NCBI GenBank assembly: GCA_003218945.1
Contig: QHPE01000152.1
Coordinates: 17,770-55,749 of the forward strand
Source of the DNA: Verrucomicrobiota bacterium
Lineage (GTDB): Bacteria; Verrucomicrobiota; Verrucomicrobiia; Chthoniobacterales; UBA10450
DNA: 37,980 nt
Reading direction: 5' to 3'
Both the position numbers and the translations under genes were made by a program. The notes beneath the pieces are model-generated. The model searched no databases, was not told where the DNA came from, and saw only the letters and a list, made by a program, of their open reading frames with translations. This document shows positions 16,763-26,000 of the stretch, one piece after another. Numbering within the stretch: position 1 is the stretch's first letter; each line of letters starts with the position of its first letter.

Positions 16763-18153
16763 GAGGAAATGACGAAGGTCGAATGTCGAATACTGAATTG
16801 CTCGATCACTTCCTCGGTGCGTGCAGCGCGACTGCCTTTGATCAGGACGAGATCGCCCGGCCCGGCAAGGTCACCTAACAACTCGGCAGCTTCGCGTGTG
16901 GATCGTGCAGATGTAATCTTGTCCAAACCGGCCGTGCGCGCGCCTTGCGCAATAAATTCAGCCACCTCGCCGATCGTGATTAGGTGATCTACACCCAGCG
17001 TGGCTGCGGTTTCGCCTACTTCGCGGTGGCCACGCTCGGATTCGGGACCGAGCTCGCGCATCTCGCCCAAGACTGCTATGCGTTTTCCCTCGGTATCGAG
17101 CTCGACCAGTGTTCGCAACGCTGCTTTCATCGAATCGGGATTGGCGTTGTAGCTGTCGTCGAGAAAATGCACGCCGCCGATTTCCTTGATTTGCAAGCGC
17201 GCTCTAGTGAGCGGCGCCGCAGCGAGACCGGCGGCGGATTCCTCGATGGACAGCCCAAATGCCCGACCGGCAGCGACGGCGAGCAATGCATTTTGCACCA
17301 TATGCAAACCGGCAACGGGTAGCTGCGCCCGACAACGATGGGCGCCCTCGAGAATTGTGAACTCGGAGCCTTCGGCGCTCTGGCGGATTTCAATCGCGCG
17401 CACGGTTCCACCTGTCGTTCCAGCAAACACCACTTTTGCGCGTGTCCGCGTAGCGATTGCCTTGCTGAACAGATCGTCGGCATTCAGAATCACGGTTCCT
17501 TCAGGTCCTACTGCTTCGGCCAGCGCCCCTTTTTCTCTGGCGATTGCTTCGCGAGAACCCAGGAACTCGATGTGCGCTACGCCGATATTTGTAATAACCG
17601 CCGCGTCGGGGGCGGCGATCTTCGACAGCTCTGCGATTTCGCCGGGATGATTCATCCCGATTTCCCAAACGGCCACTTCATCCTCGGAAGTCGCCTCGAG
17701 AATGGTGCGTGGCAGGCCAACATGATTGTTGAAATTGCCTTCGGTTTTCGTGACGCGAAATTTTCGCGCGAGGACCGACGCGGCGAAATCCTTCGTGCTC
17801 GTCTTGCCGTTGCTTCCGGTGATCGCGACCACCTTCAGCGTGAGCGACCGCCGATAATTTGCAGCAATTTGCTGATACGCGTGCAACGGATCGAGCGCTC
17901 GGATGAGCGCGAAATTTTTTGGAACATGCCCGTTCCAGTTGCGATTAACGAGCGCACCCGCGGATCCCGATTTGGCAGCGGCTTCGACGAAATCGTGTGC
18001 ATCGAAATTTTCCCCGTGCAGCGCCACGAACAATTCACCGGGTTTAATCGTGCGCGAATCGGTGCTGATTTTATTGATCACCACAGTTCCGTCACCGGAT
18101 TCAAGTGAGGCTCCGGCAAACTGTGCGACTTGCGAAAGTCTGAGCGGATTCAT
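16759..18153 (-). CDS. murF: UDP-N-acetylmuramoyl-tripeptide--D-alanyl-D-alanine ligase
   Basis: VAITGSNGKTSTKDFAASVL; EIGMNHPGEIAEL; DDSYNANPDSMKAAL; VLGEMRELG. Confidence 0.95.
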   Translation of the reverse strand: MNPLRLSQVAQFAGASLESGDGTVVINKISTDSRTIKPGELFVALHGENFDAHDFVEAAAKSGSAGALVNRNWNGHVPKNFALIRALDPLHAYQQIAANYRRSLTLKVVAITGSNGKTSTKDFAASVLARKFRVTKTEGNFNNHVGLPRTILEATSEDEVAVWEIGMNHPGEIAELSKIAAPDAAVITNIGVAHIEFLGSREAIAREKGALAEAVGPEGTVILNADDLFSKAIATRTRAKVVFAGTTGGTVRAIEIRQSAEGSEFTILEGAHRCRAQLPVAGLHMVQNALLAVAAGRAFGLSIEESAAGLAAAPLTRARLQIKEIGGVHFLDDSYNANPDSMKAALRTLVELDTEGKRIAVLGEMRELGPESERGHREVGETAATLGVDHLITIGEVAEFIAQGARTAGLDKITSARSTREAAELLGDLAGPGDLVLIKGSRAARTEEVIEQFSIRHSTFVISS

Positions 18154-18155
18154 TG

Positions 18156-19634
18156 CTAAAGCTCCACGGGATGATCCTCGATCGCGCGGCGCGCGACTTG
18201 GATGTCATCAAACGGGATCGTGTAATCGGCGAACTCCTGATAGTTTTCGTGTCCCTTGCCCGCAACCAAGACGATGTCGCGCGGACGCGCCAGCGCAACG
18301 GCGCGGTTGATTGCCTCCGTGCGATCGACAATTTTCTCGTAGCGGTTCGAGCGAAAACCTTTTTCCGTTTCCGCAATGATCGCGCTCGGGTCTTCCTTGC
18401 GCGGATTATCAGAGGTAATGATGGAGTAATCCGCGAGGCGGTCCGCCATCTCCGCCATTAGCGGGCGCTTTTGCCGATCCCGATTGCCGCCGCAACCAAA
18501 CACGGCAATTAACTGATTCGGCTGAAGTTCCCGCAGCGTTTTCAAAACGTTCCCGAGCGCATCTGGCGTGTGCGCATAATCGACGAACACCTGAAATTGC
18601 CGCTTCGCCGGGACTAATTCCAGCCGTCCGGGAACTTGCGGCGCTTTCGCAAGACCCAGCACCGCGGTTCGCAAATTAATTCCCAACGCATCAGCAGCAG
18701 CCAGCGCTGCGATGGAGTTTGTGACATTAAAACGGCCAATCAATGGCAACCGAACGAGGTAACTCTTACCGTGCGCGTCCAGTTGGTACGATGTTCCTGT
18801 GAATTCGGCGCGATAGTTTGAAGCGCGGAAATCCGCGCGCATTCCCATCCCATAAGTGACAACGCTCACGCTTTTGTCGATTCGGTCGAGCACTTGTTGG
18901 CCGTACCGATCGTCGATGTTCACAATTGCTATGGGTTTGGTCTTTTGCTTTTGTCCGGCGAGCCCGGTGAACAGGCTGGCCTTTGCTTCAAAGTAATTTT
19001 CCATCGTTCCGTGAAAATCGAGATGGTCTTGGGTGAGATTCGTGAACACGGCAACATTCCATTCGAGGCTGCGTGTGCGTTCCTGCGCCAGCGCGTGCGA
19101 AGAGACTTCCATTGCCGCCGCACAGCAACCGGCATTCGCGATCTGCGCCAGCAGCTCTTGTAAATCGAGTGATTCAGGCGTGGTGCGAATAGCCGGCAAA
19201 ATACGTTCGCCGATCTCGTACCGAACGGTGCCGATTAGCCCGCAACGCAATCCTCCGATTTCACAGATATGCTTGATGAGAAACGTCGTGGTGGTTTTGC
19301 CATTAGTCCCCGTCACGGCGGCCAGTTTCAATTTGCGCGACGGGTGCCCGTAAAAGGCTGCCGAAAAATCCGCAAGCGCAGTGCGGGTATTCTCAACGAT
19401 CAGACAGGTGACGCGCGGATCTTTTTGTTCGCGATCGGCAACAATCACCGATGCCCCTTTGTCGATGGCGTGACCGATGAATTGATGGCCGTCGGCTTTC
19501 TCACCCCGCAACGCCACGAACATGGTGTGCCTTTGCACTCGCCGCGAGTCATACGCGATGTTTTCCACCGGGCGATCAACTGACCCGAAGACTTGGCGAA
19601 CTGAAGTTGCGGTGAGAAGAGTCTTGAGCTGCAT
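18156..19634 (-). CDS. murE: UDP-N-acetylmuramoylalanyl-D-glutamate--2,6-diaminopimelate ligase
   Basis: AVTGTNGKTTTTFLIKHI; MEVSSHALAQERT; FTNLTQDHLDFHGTM; DYAHTPDALGNVLKTL; SDNPRKEDP (meso-DAP-type signature). Confidence 0.95.
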   Translation of the reverse strand: MQLKTLLTATSVRQVFGSVDRPVENIAYDSRRVQRHTMFVALRGEKADGHQFIGHAIDKGASVIVADREQKDPRVTCLIVENTRTALADFSAAFYGHPSRKLKLAAVTGTNGKTTTTFLIKHICEIGGLRCGLIGTVRYEIGERILPAIRTTPESLDLQELLAQIANAGCCAAAMEVSSHALAQERTRSLEWNVAVFTNLTQDHLDFHGTMENYFEAKASLFTGLAGQKQKTKPIAIVNIDDRYGQQVLDRIDKSVSVVTYGMGMRADFRASNYRAEFTGTSYQLDAHGKSYLVRLPLIGRFNVTNSIAALAAADALGINLRTAVLGLAKAPQVPGRLELVPAKRQFQVFVDYAHTPDALGNVLKTLRELQPNQLIAVFGCGGNRDRQKRPLMAEMADRLADYSIITSDNPRKEDPSAIIAETEKGFRSNRYEKIVDRTEAINRAVALARPRDIVLVAGKGHENYQEFADYTIPFDDIQVARRAIEDHPVEL

Positions 19635-19644
19635 GAGGCTTTAA

Positions 19645-19662
19645 CATCTCCGCCCGGAGATG
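19645..19662. repeat. Small hairpin between ftsI and murE
   Basis: CATCTCCG-CC-CGGAGATG, 8-bp perfect stem. Confidence 0.5.
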
Positions 19663-19716
19663 GATTTGCTACAGCGAACCGCGACAAGGCATTCAACTCG
19701 CGAATGGATTTCGGAG

Positions 19717-21534
19717 TCAACGTCGCGGACCATCGGTTAAGGCGATTCGTTCCGCCGGCGCAGGCTTGCGGATTCGCTCCGCCGGCTTCGGTTTTTCGAC
19801 TCGCTGAACGGGAATCGCTTTGCGAATCTCCTCTTGCGGCTCAAGGTCAAGATAACGGGCGGCTTTTTCGGCAACCCGGGAAAAGATGGGTCCTGCAACA
19901 AGCCCGCCGTAATTCAACTCCGGTTTGTTCGTGTGCGCATCGTCGAGCACGACCAAACCGACAAACTCAGGATGGTCCGCCGGTAAATAGCCGACAAACG
20001 AAACGACATACTTGCCGTGGTCATATCCGCCGTGCGGATCGACTTTCTGCGCGGTTCCGGTTTTCCCAGCGATTACAAAACCCGGCACAGCAGCGGCAGC
20101 GGCGGTTCCTTGATCGCTGACCACGCCGCGCAGTGCGTCACCAATTTGCCTGGCGGTTTCAGGAGAAATGACCTGACGCAACACCATCGGCGAAGGTGAG
20201 CTGATGATTTTTCCATCGGACGCCATGACCGATCTTATAATCCGCGGTGTCACCAGTTTGCCGCCGTTGGCGATCGTTGCCATTGCCGAGGTCATCTGTA
20301 ATGGCGTGACGCCCACTTCGTGACCCATCGGAATGCGTGTGATGGAAATTTTGCTCCACGTTTGTGGCGGCCGAATCACTCCGTTGATCTCGCCCGGCAG
20401 TTCGATTCCGGTGCGTTCGCCGAATCCAAAGCGGCGAATGTACTCGTAAAATTTTTGGTCACCGATGCTCATGGCGAGTTTCGCCGCGCCGATGTTGCTC
20501 GATTTAATGAGAACCTCGCGAACACTCAGATACCCGAAAGCGCGATGGTCGTGCAGAACGGAGCCGCCATAGTTCCAAGCGCCGTTCTCGCAGAACACTT
20601 CCGAGTCTGGCCGCAGCTTGTGTTCATTCAGTGCCGCCGCGGCGGCTACAATCTTGAAAGTCGAACCGGGTTCCATCATGTCGATGATGGCCCGGTTTTT
20701 CATTTGTTCTGGTTTCGCGTCGGAGCGGAGGTTTAAATCAAAGTTCGGGCGATTGGCGATGGCGAGGATTTCACCTGTCTGCGGGCGCATTAGGATGATC
20801 GTTGCCTTTTGCGGAGAATACTCCGTCATCGCCGCCTCGATTTCCTCCTCGACGATGCTCTGCAATCCAAGGTCCACAGTGAGATGTACCTGGTAACCGT
20901 CCCGCGGCGCGCGCTCCTGCCCGCGATAGGGCACGATCTCCTGGCCGGCACGGTTGTGCTCGATGAAACGGTAGCCGTCCTGCCCGTGGAGGTATTCCTC
21001 CATCGAGCCTTCGACGCCCTGGACGCCGTGATGATCGAAATCGGTAAACCCGATTACGTGGCAAAGCATCGAGCCGTTGGGGTAGATGCGCGTGGCGTCA
21101 TGCTCGAAGTAAACTCCACGCACATTTCCGGCACGGAGTTTTTCACGCAGCACATTTGCTTGCGCCGCGGGTACCTCGCGTTTGATTACGATATAGCGGC
21201 GACCGCTGTTTAATTTTTCCGCGAGTTGCTGCGAGGGGATCTCCAGTTCGGCACTCAGCAGATCGACCATTGCCTGCACATCTCCAAGATGCGTGGCATC
21301 GGCCACGACCGTTTCCACAGGAATGTTGTGTGCCAGAACTTCATTGTTCGCATCCAGGATCATGCCCCGCTCGCCGTGAGTCACCTGCTTGTAAACGTGC
21401 TTTTCCGCAGCCAGCCCGGCGTACTCGTCGTGCTTGATCGCCTGCAGATAAATCAAGCGACACGAAAAGATGCTGAACAGACCGACAAAAGCAGCACAAA
21501 CCAGAACGCAACGAATTCGGCTACTTGGATTCAT
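19717..21534 (-). CDS. ftsI: Penicillin-binding protein, FtsI/PBP3-type transpeptidase
   Basis: SXXK GSTFK, SSN, KTGTAQ motifs; N-terminal TM; PBP dimerisation region; follows ftsL-like gene. Confidence 0.95.
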   Translation of the reverse strand: MNPSSRIRCVLVCAAFVGLFSIFSCRLIYLQAIKHDEYAGLAAEKHVYKQVTHGERGMILDANNEVLAHNIPVETVVADATHLGDVQAMVDLLSAELEIPSQQLAEKLNSGRRYIVIKREVPAAQANVLREKLRAGNVRGVYFEHDATRIYPNGSMLCHVIGFTDFDHHGVQGVEGSMEEYLHGQDGYRFIEHNRAGQEIVPYRGQERAPRDGYQVHLTVDLGLQSIVEEEIEAAMTEYSPQKATIILMRPQTGEILAIANRPNFDLNLRSDAKPEQMKNRAIIDMMEPGSTFKIVAAAAALNEHKLRPDSEVFCENGAWNYGGSVLHDHRAFGYLSVREVLIKSSNIGAAKLAMSIGDQKFYEYIRRFGFGERTGIELPGEINGVIRPPQTWSKISITRIPMGHEVGVTPLQMTSAMATIANGGKLVTPRIIRSVMASDGKIISSPSPMVLRQVISPETARQIGDALRGVVSDQGTAAAAAVPGFVIAGKTGTAQKVDPHGGYDHGKYVVSFVGYLPADHPEFVGLVVLDDAHTNKPELNYGGLVAGPIFSRVAEKAARYLDLEPQEEIRKAIPVQRVEKPKPAERIRKPAPAERIALTDGPRR

Positions 21535-21898
21535 ACTGCGCGAGAGGGTTGGCTACCGGTCGGATCGCGTCTTCGTCCGCTGATCGCTCGGGAATCGTTA
21601 GCCGCACGATCTTCGACTCCGAAACCGGGATCATCTTGAGGTAACCTTCTTTCAAGCGGCGTTGTAAAGCCGAGCGCGAGGTCAGCGCCGCGATCTGCGC
21701 GGCGGCGATATCGTTTTGAGTGCGTAGCGACGCGAGTTCGTTCTCTACCGTCGTTCTGCGCTCGCCAAGATGATACAGTTGCAGCGTCAAATACACATAA
21801 GCCAACCCGGCAAGCGCCAGAAATGCCGTCATAACAATCCAGCGCGCCAGTGAAGCGGCGTTCACACTATTACAATCTCGGCGACGTGACCGGTTCAT
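21521..21898 (-). CDS. FtsL-like septum protein
   Basis: 125 aa; single TM followed by a coiled coil; position between rsmH and ftsI. Confidence 0.7.
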   Translation of the reverse strand: MNRSRRRDCNSVNAASLARWIVMTAFLALAGLAYVYLTLQLYHLGERRTTVENELASLRTQNDIAAAQIAALTSRSALQRRLKEGYLKMIPVSESKIVRLTIPERSADEDAIRPVANPLAQYESK

Positions 21899-22914
21899 TT
21901 GATCTTCTCCGCTACGCGCAACTTCGCGCTTCGCGATCGGGGGTTTGCGCGCTGTTCTTCCTCGCTCGGCTCCACGGGCTTCGGCGTAACAAGCCCAAGA
22001 TCGTAATCGGGATTGCGCCGCGGCTCAGGCCATTCGGGTCTGTCGAGCCATTCCCTGCTATGATCGCGAAAGAAGTTTTTCACGATGCGGTCCTCCAAGG
22101 AGTGGAACGTGATCACCGCAATGCGTCCGCCGGGTTCGAGTCGCGCAGTTAAGACGCGCAGACCTTGTTCCAGTGCGCCAAGCTCGTCGTTCACTTCCAT
22201 CCGCAGCGCTTGAAAAACCTGAGTGGCCGGATGTTGTCGCCCACGGCGACCGACCAGCTTTTCGATTGTGCGCGCCAGCGGCAGCGTTTCGCGAAATGGT
22301 GAGGTCTTGCGCATTTTAACGAGCAAAGTCGCAATCCGGCGCGCGGCCGGTTCCTCACCCAGTTCGCGGAATAACCGGGTCAATTCCTCTTCGCTGTATT
22401 CGTTGACAATGGTGGCGGCGGTGAGGCTTGTTCGCGGATCCATGCGCATATCCAGTGGACCGTTTCGAATGAAGCTGAATCCCCGCTCTGCATTTTCGAG
22501 CTGGCGTGAAGAAACACCCAGGTCAAGGAGCGCGCCGCCGATGCTGCGAATGCCGAGCTCCTGGAGCACACGATCAGCGTGCCGGAAATTGGCCTGCCGC
22601 ACGATGATGCGCCGGCCAAAATGCGCGAGACGCTCGCTTATGTGCTGGACCGCATCGGGGTCTTGATCCAGGGCCAAAACGTCCGCGCCGCTTCGCAAGA
22701 AGGCTTCGGTGTGGCCGCCGCCGCCGCATGTTGCGTCCAGGATGAGCAGGTTCTGTTTGGGTTTGAGCAGTTCAAGCACTTCTCTTCGCAACACCGGCAG
22801 GTGATAGAAAAAGTCCTCCATTTGTTGTGCGCCTTCTTCCGGTGCCACCGGATCAGCAGCGAGGCACGCAGGCGCCGAGTACCAGACTGGATTGATGACA
22901 TGCTGATGCAACAT
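21895..22914 (-). CDS. rsmH: 16S rRNA (cytosine1402-N4)-methyltransferase RsmH (MraW)
   Basis: HLPVLRREVLELL, LDATCGGGGHTEAFL, LLDLGVSSRQLENAERGFSF, ITFHSLEDRIVKNFF. Start could be 22914 (MLHQH) or 22821 (MEDFF); ORF extends to 23001. Confidence 0.93.
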   Translation of the reverse strand: MLHQHVINPVWYSAPACLAADPVAPEEGAQQMEDFFYHLPVLRREVLELLKPKQNLLILDATCGGGGHTEAFLRSGADVLALDQDPDAVQHISERLAHFGRRIIVRQANFRHADRVLQELGIRSIGGALLDLGVSSRQLENAERGFSFIRNGPLDMRMDPRTSLTAATIVNEYSEEELTRLFRELGEEPAARRIATLLVKMRKTSPFRETLPLARTIEKLVGRRGRQHPATQVFQALRMEVNDELGALEQGLRVLTARLEPGGRIAVITFHSLEDRIVKNFFRDHSREWLDRPEWPEPRRNPDYDLGLVTPKPVEPSEEEQRANPRSRSAKLRVAEKIK

Positions 22915-22919
22915 ATGTC

Positions 22920-23375
22920 TTACAATCCAATTTCCTTCGCGACGTGCTGGTAAGTGGGCGTTTCCTCTTCGTGCGCTCGTTTCCAGCGTTGCAGATTCCA
23001 AATTTCAAAGCGTCCGCGGTTGCCTACGAGAGCGACTTCGTTTTTCAATGTGACCTTTTGGCAAAGATCATCCGGCAGTACCAGCCGACCCTGCCGGTCC
23101 GCGGCTGCGTGTTGAGCCCGAGAATGCAGTTGTCGGAGAAAAACGCGGCGATCGCGCGCGGAAACTTTCTCGTTGGTTTCCGCGGCCGAGCTCAACCTGG
23201 CGAATTCCATAGGCGACATCACAAGCAGAAATTGGTGAGTCGCCTCAGGCAACAGGATGAATTCCTCAGGATGATCGCGTCGCCACCGCGATGGAATAGT
23301 GATCCGATTCTTGTCGTCGATGGAATGCTGGAACTCTCCAGCGTAGAAGCGTTCGGGTTGGGAATCGGCATCCAT
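22920..23375 (-). CDS. mraZ: MraZ transcriptional regulator
   Basis: YAGEFQHSIDDKNRITIPSRWR ... DRQGRLVLPDDLCQKVTLKNEVALVGNRGRFEIWN: two SpoVT/AbrB-like MraZ repeats (DxxxR). Confidence 0.94.
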   Translation of the reverse strand: MDADSQPERFYAGEFQHSIDDKNRITIPSRWRRDHPEEFILLPEATHQFLLVMSPMEFARLSSAAETNEKVSARDRRVFLRQLHSRAQHAAADRQGRLVLPDDLCQKVTLKNEVALVGNRGRFEIWNLQRWKRAHEEETPTYQHVAKEIGL

Positions 23376-23390
23376 GGTCGCGTGGAGTAG

Positions 23391-23430
23391 TGGCCCACTT
23401 TACTCCACTTGACACCATGTTTAACCACTC
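23391..23430 (-). promoter_or_regulatory. Putative MraZ operator: four 10-bp-spaced TGG repeats
   Basis: Minus strand: GAGTGGTTAA ACATGGTGTC AAGTGGAGTA AAGTGGGCCA, 16-55 nt upstream of the mraZ ATG. Confidence 0.75.
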
Positions 23431-23447
23431 CCACCGGAAACGGTCAA
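23419..23447 (-). promoter_or_regulatory. Candidate sigma70-type promoter for mraZ
   Basis: Minus strand TTGACC - 17 nt - TTAAAC; good -35, weak -10; overlaps the TGG repeat array. Confidence 0.4.
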
Positions 23448-23502
23448 TAAAAATCTTCGCCTAATTTGCGCCTGAAGGCCGTGACCGTAAGCTCCTTTGA
23501 AT

Positions 23503-24015
23503 ATGAGATTTTTCTGGCGCGCACCTGCACTCTGTTGCGCGGTTTTTGTTTGTGGCTCCAGCGCCGGATTCAGTCAGGGTCAGCAAGCGCCCAATGAAGC
23601 TGTGCGCGTTACAGTCTCAATGCAACCAGATGGTTCACGCACTGTTTACAACTTTGATAACGCGCAGCATACAGCCGTCGCCACGACTACAGACGCGGAG
23701 GGCAAACTCCGCCAGACGATTCGTTATCAACTCGACAATGCTGGCCGCTTCTCGAGCGGCGAAGTCCTCGGGCCAGATGGTCGTATTCGGCTCAAGAGCC
23801 GCTATAAATACGATGATGCCGGTCGCATTCTGGAAGAAACGCAGAGCGCAGCAGACGGAACCTTTCAGCACAAGATCGCTTACAGTTACGACCCGTCCGG
23901 CAAGCAAATTGGTTATTCCGTCCTCGACGCATCCGGCAAATTAGTGAGCCGTACGGGTGGCGCTGCTGCCCGCCCATCGGCCTCGCCGAAACCGCGCGAC
24001 AAAAACAAGCGGTAA
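23503..24015 (+). CDS. Small secreted YD/RHS-repeat-like protein
   Basis: Signal peptide; repeats YQLDNAGRFSSGEVLGPDGRIRLKSRYKYDDAGRILEETQSAADGTFQHKIAYSYDPSGKQIGYSVLDASGK. Confidence 0.75.
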   Translation: MRFFWRAPALCCAVFVCGSSAGFSQGQQAPNEAVRVTVSMQPDGSRTVYNFDNAQHTAVATTTDAEGKLRQTIRYQLDNAGRFSSGEVLGPDGRIRLKSRYKYDDAGRILEETQSAADGTFQHKIAYSYDPSGKQIGYSVLDASGKLVSRTGGAAARPSASPKPRDKNKR

Positions 24016-24080
24016 TTGGCTCGGCAGAGAACACGAAGAACGATCGAGCGTCTTCGCGTGCGTTTCAGGCGTTGGAGAAT

Positions 24081-26000
24081 TCATGGTGTAGGGCCGGGAG
24101 TCAGGGCCCTTGTCGGCGACGGCGATGCGTTGACTGGGGTTGCCAGCGGCAATTTCAAATTATTAACATCAGCGTTGTTAATCGCAAAAGTGCCATCGCG
24201 TCCATCCACGCGTGCCCAAACTGTGCCGTCATTGTTTTGTGCGCCGACTGTCAGTTTGTGTGATGTCTTGTTGTCGGCTGAAGTCGTGAAGCTGAGCACG
24301 AGTTGTGGTTTATCGAGCCCTTGCTGAGGCGTTGTCGCTCCGAGCCAGCGCGCCGCGGTGAGGTTTGACAATGTTGTGAGCAGCGATTGCAAACTGGCTT
24401 GATTGATTGCGCCGGTTCCTTTCTGCCAATGCCACTCGTTCTTTGGATCCCGTTCTAACGACAGCTCCTTGTCAGTCGTTACGCTTACCCGATGAATCTG
24501 CTCCGGGGTGAATTTGAAGATTGACAGGTCCTGCCATCGCGACGGATCAGGTGAAATCTGATCAGGCAACCCGCGGCGTACTGCGACGATAAATGGCTCA
24601 TCCGTCATACGCGCATAAACGTTGTCGCCCTCGTCTTTTCCAAAAGCAATTGTGGCGAACGGTTGCTCGCCTGCTTTGGTTTCAGCGGTGTTTTCCGAGG
24701 CAAACGAACTAAAGGTCAATTGTAGCTGCGGTTTATCGAGGCCGTACTTCGGCAGATTGGAAGCGACATCTTCGACAAATCTTGTTACCCGCTCATTTTG
24801 CAACTTGTCAAGCATGCGCCGAACCGCGTTTGAATCCGCCGGTGTGTTGTTTCGGCTGGCGATGGTCCAGTTACCGTCTTTACGGGCGAGAACGGTTTTC
24901 GCTCTGCCTGGTGCGTCGATGGTGATTCGATCGAGAATGTTCGTATCGATCCGAACCAAATGGTCGTCGCGCAAGTCCGCCGGCTTTGTGTTAAGAATCT
25001 CCTCTATTTTTTTCGGCAACGTGTAAACAGAGCCGCGAGGAGCGAACCGCACATACACTTGATCCTTCTCCTTCTCCGGCACGCTCCCGATTTGCAACGT
25101 CTGGCCTTTGTCCTCTCCACCGGCAACTTTGATGGATTCGCCGATCTCGACTTTTTGATCTTGTTTCTGCTCCTGATCGAACAATGTGATTGATCCGCGC
25201 GGCTCCGCTAATCCATAAGGGCGGAGGTCGCCGCGATCATCAGCTACAAATTGTCCAACGCGAGCCGAGGTGACCTGCGAGATAAGGTCATTAACTTTCT
25301 GATCATCGGCGCGCGCGCGGAGCGGTTTCAGAATGTCCCAGTGCGTATCTTTCTTGTCCAATTCGATTTCGCCGACGGGCGTTTTCAACGCCACCCGGCG
25401 CACCTGCAGAGTACTCAGGTCGGTCAGTTTTCTGTCCCTGAATTCCTCCGGCTGCTTGTCGATATCTTTCTTTACCGCTTGGCCGGCGACAAACGTTTCC
25501 TTTGAGTTCTGAAAGCGCACGTACATTTTGCCTTCCAATGCGGCATCTTTGCCGAACAAAATTTCCGGTGGCCGCGCGTGTCCGAGTAATTTCAATTTCA
25601 GTTTCGGATTGTTCAGGCCATACTCAGCCAGCTTGCTTTTGTCGGCGTCGATTTCTTTGGCCGGGATAGTTCCATCCCTTTGCCAGTTCTCCAGGTCCGA
25701 CAACAAAGTATCGACTAACGCGCTATCGGCCTGGTCTTTAATGGGAGTTTCCAAGCGCCATTTGTTATCGCGGCGTCGGATCTCGATGGTTTGATCGCCG
25801 TTTTGGATCACAATTCCGTCGATCTTGGTTCGATCAAAATTGACCATGTTCTGGGCGTGACGCCGCGCTTCTTCTGTGCCCGGCCGCTTCATTTCGAAGA
25901 ATTTGAAATAAGCGATGCCGGCGAGCGCAATGATTGCCAGGATGAGCGTGTTCCTCCAATTCATGTCAGACGCGGCGTTGCCACCAGACGACTGTTCCAA
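24081..26000 (-). CDS. DUF4340-like membrane-anchored protein
   Basis: 639 aa; N-terminal TM then repeated IxxxxxGRxWxIxxPxxxxAD-type domains (WRLETPIKDQADSALVDTLLSDLENW); partner of the GldG-like gene. Confidence 0.75.
   Translation of the reverse strand: MEQSSGGNAASDMNWRNTLILAIIALAGIAYFKFFEMKRPGTEEARRHAQNMVNFDRTKIDGIVIQNGDQTIEIRRRDNKWRLETPIKDQADSALVDTLLSDLENWQRDGTIPAKEIDADKSKLAEYGLNNPKLKLKLLGHARPPEILFGKDAALEGKMYVRFQNSKETFVAGQAVKKDIDKQPEEFRDRKLTDLSTLQVRRVALKTPVGEIELDKKDTHWDILKPLRARADDQKVNDLISQVTSARVGQFVADDRGDLRPYGLAEPRGSITLFDQEQKQDQKVEIGESIKVAGGEDKGQTLQIGSVPEKEKDQVYVRFAPRGSVYTLPKKIEEILNTKPADLRDDHLVRIDTNILDRITIDAPGRAKTVLARKDGNWTIASRNNTPADSNAVRRMLDKLQNERVTRFVEDVASNLPKYGLDKPQLQLTFSSFASENTAETKAGEQPFATIAFGKDEGDNVYARMTDEPFIVAVRRGLPDQISPDPSRWQDLSIFKFTPEQIHRVSVTTDKELSLERDPKNEWHWQKGTGAINQASLQSLLTTLSNLTAARWLGATTPQQGLDKPQLVLSFTTSADNKTSHKLTVGAQNNDGTVWARVDGRDGTFAINNADVNNLKLPLATPVNASPSPTRALTPGPTP

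Noticed and set aside
17338-18108. 256-aa plus-strand ORF antisense to murF
   Set aside because: No recognisable motifs; murF frame is strongly supported.
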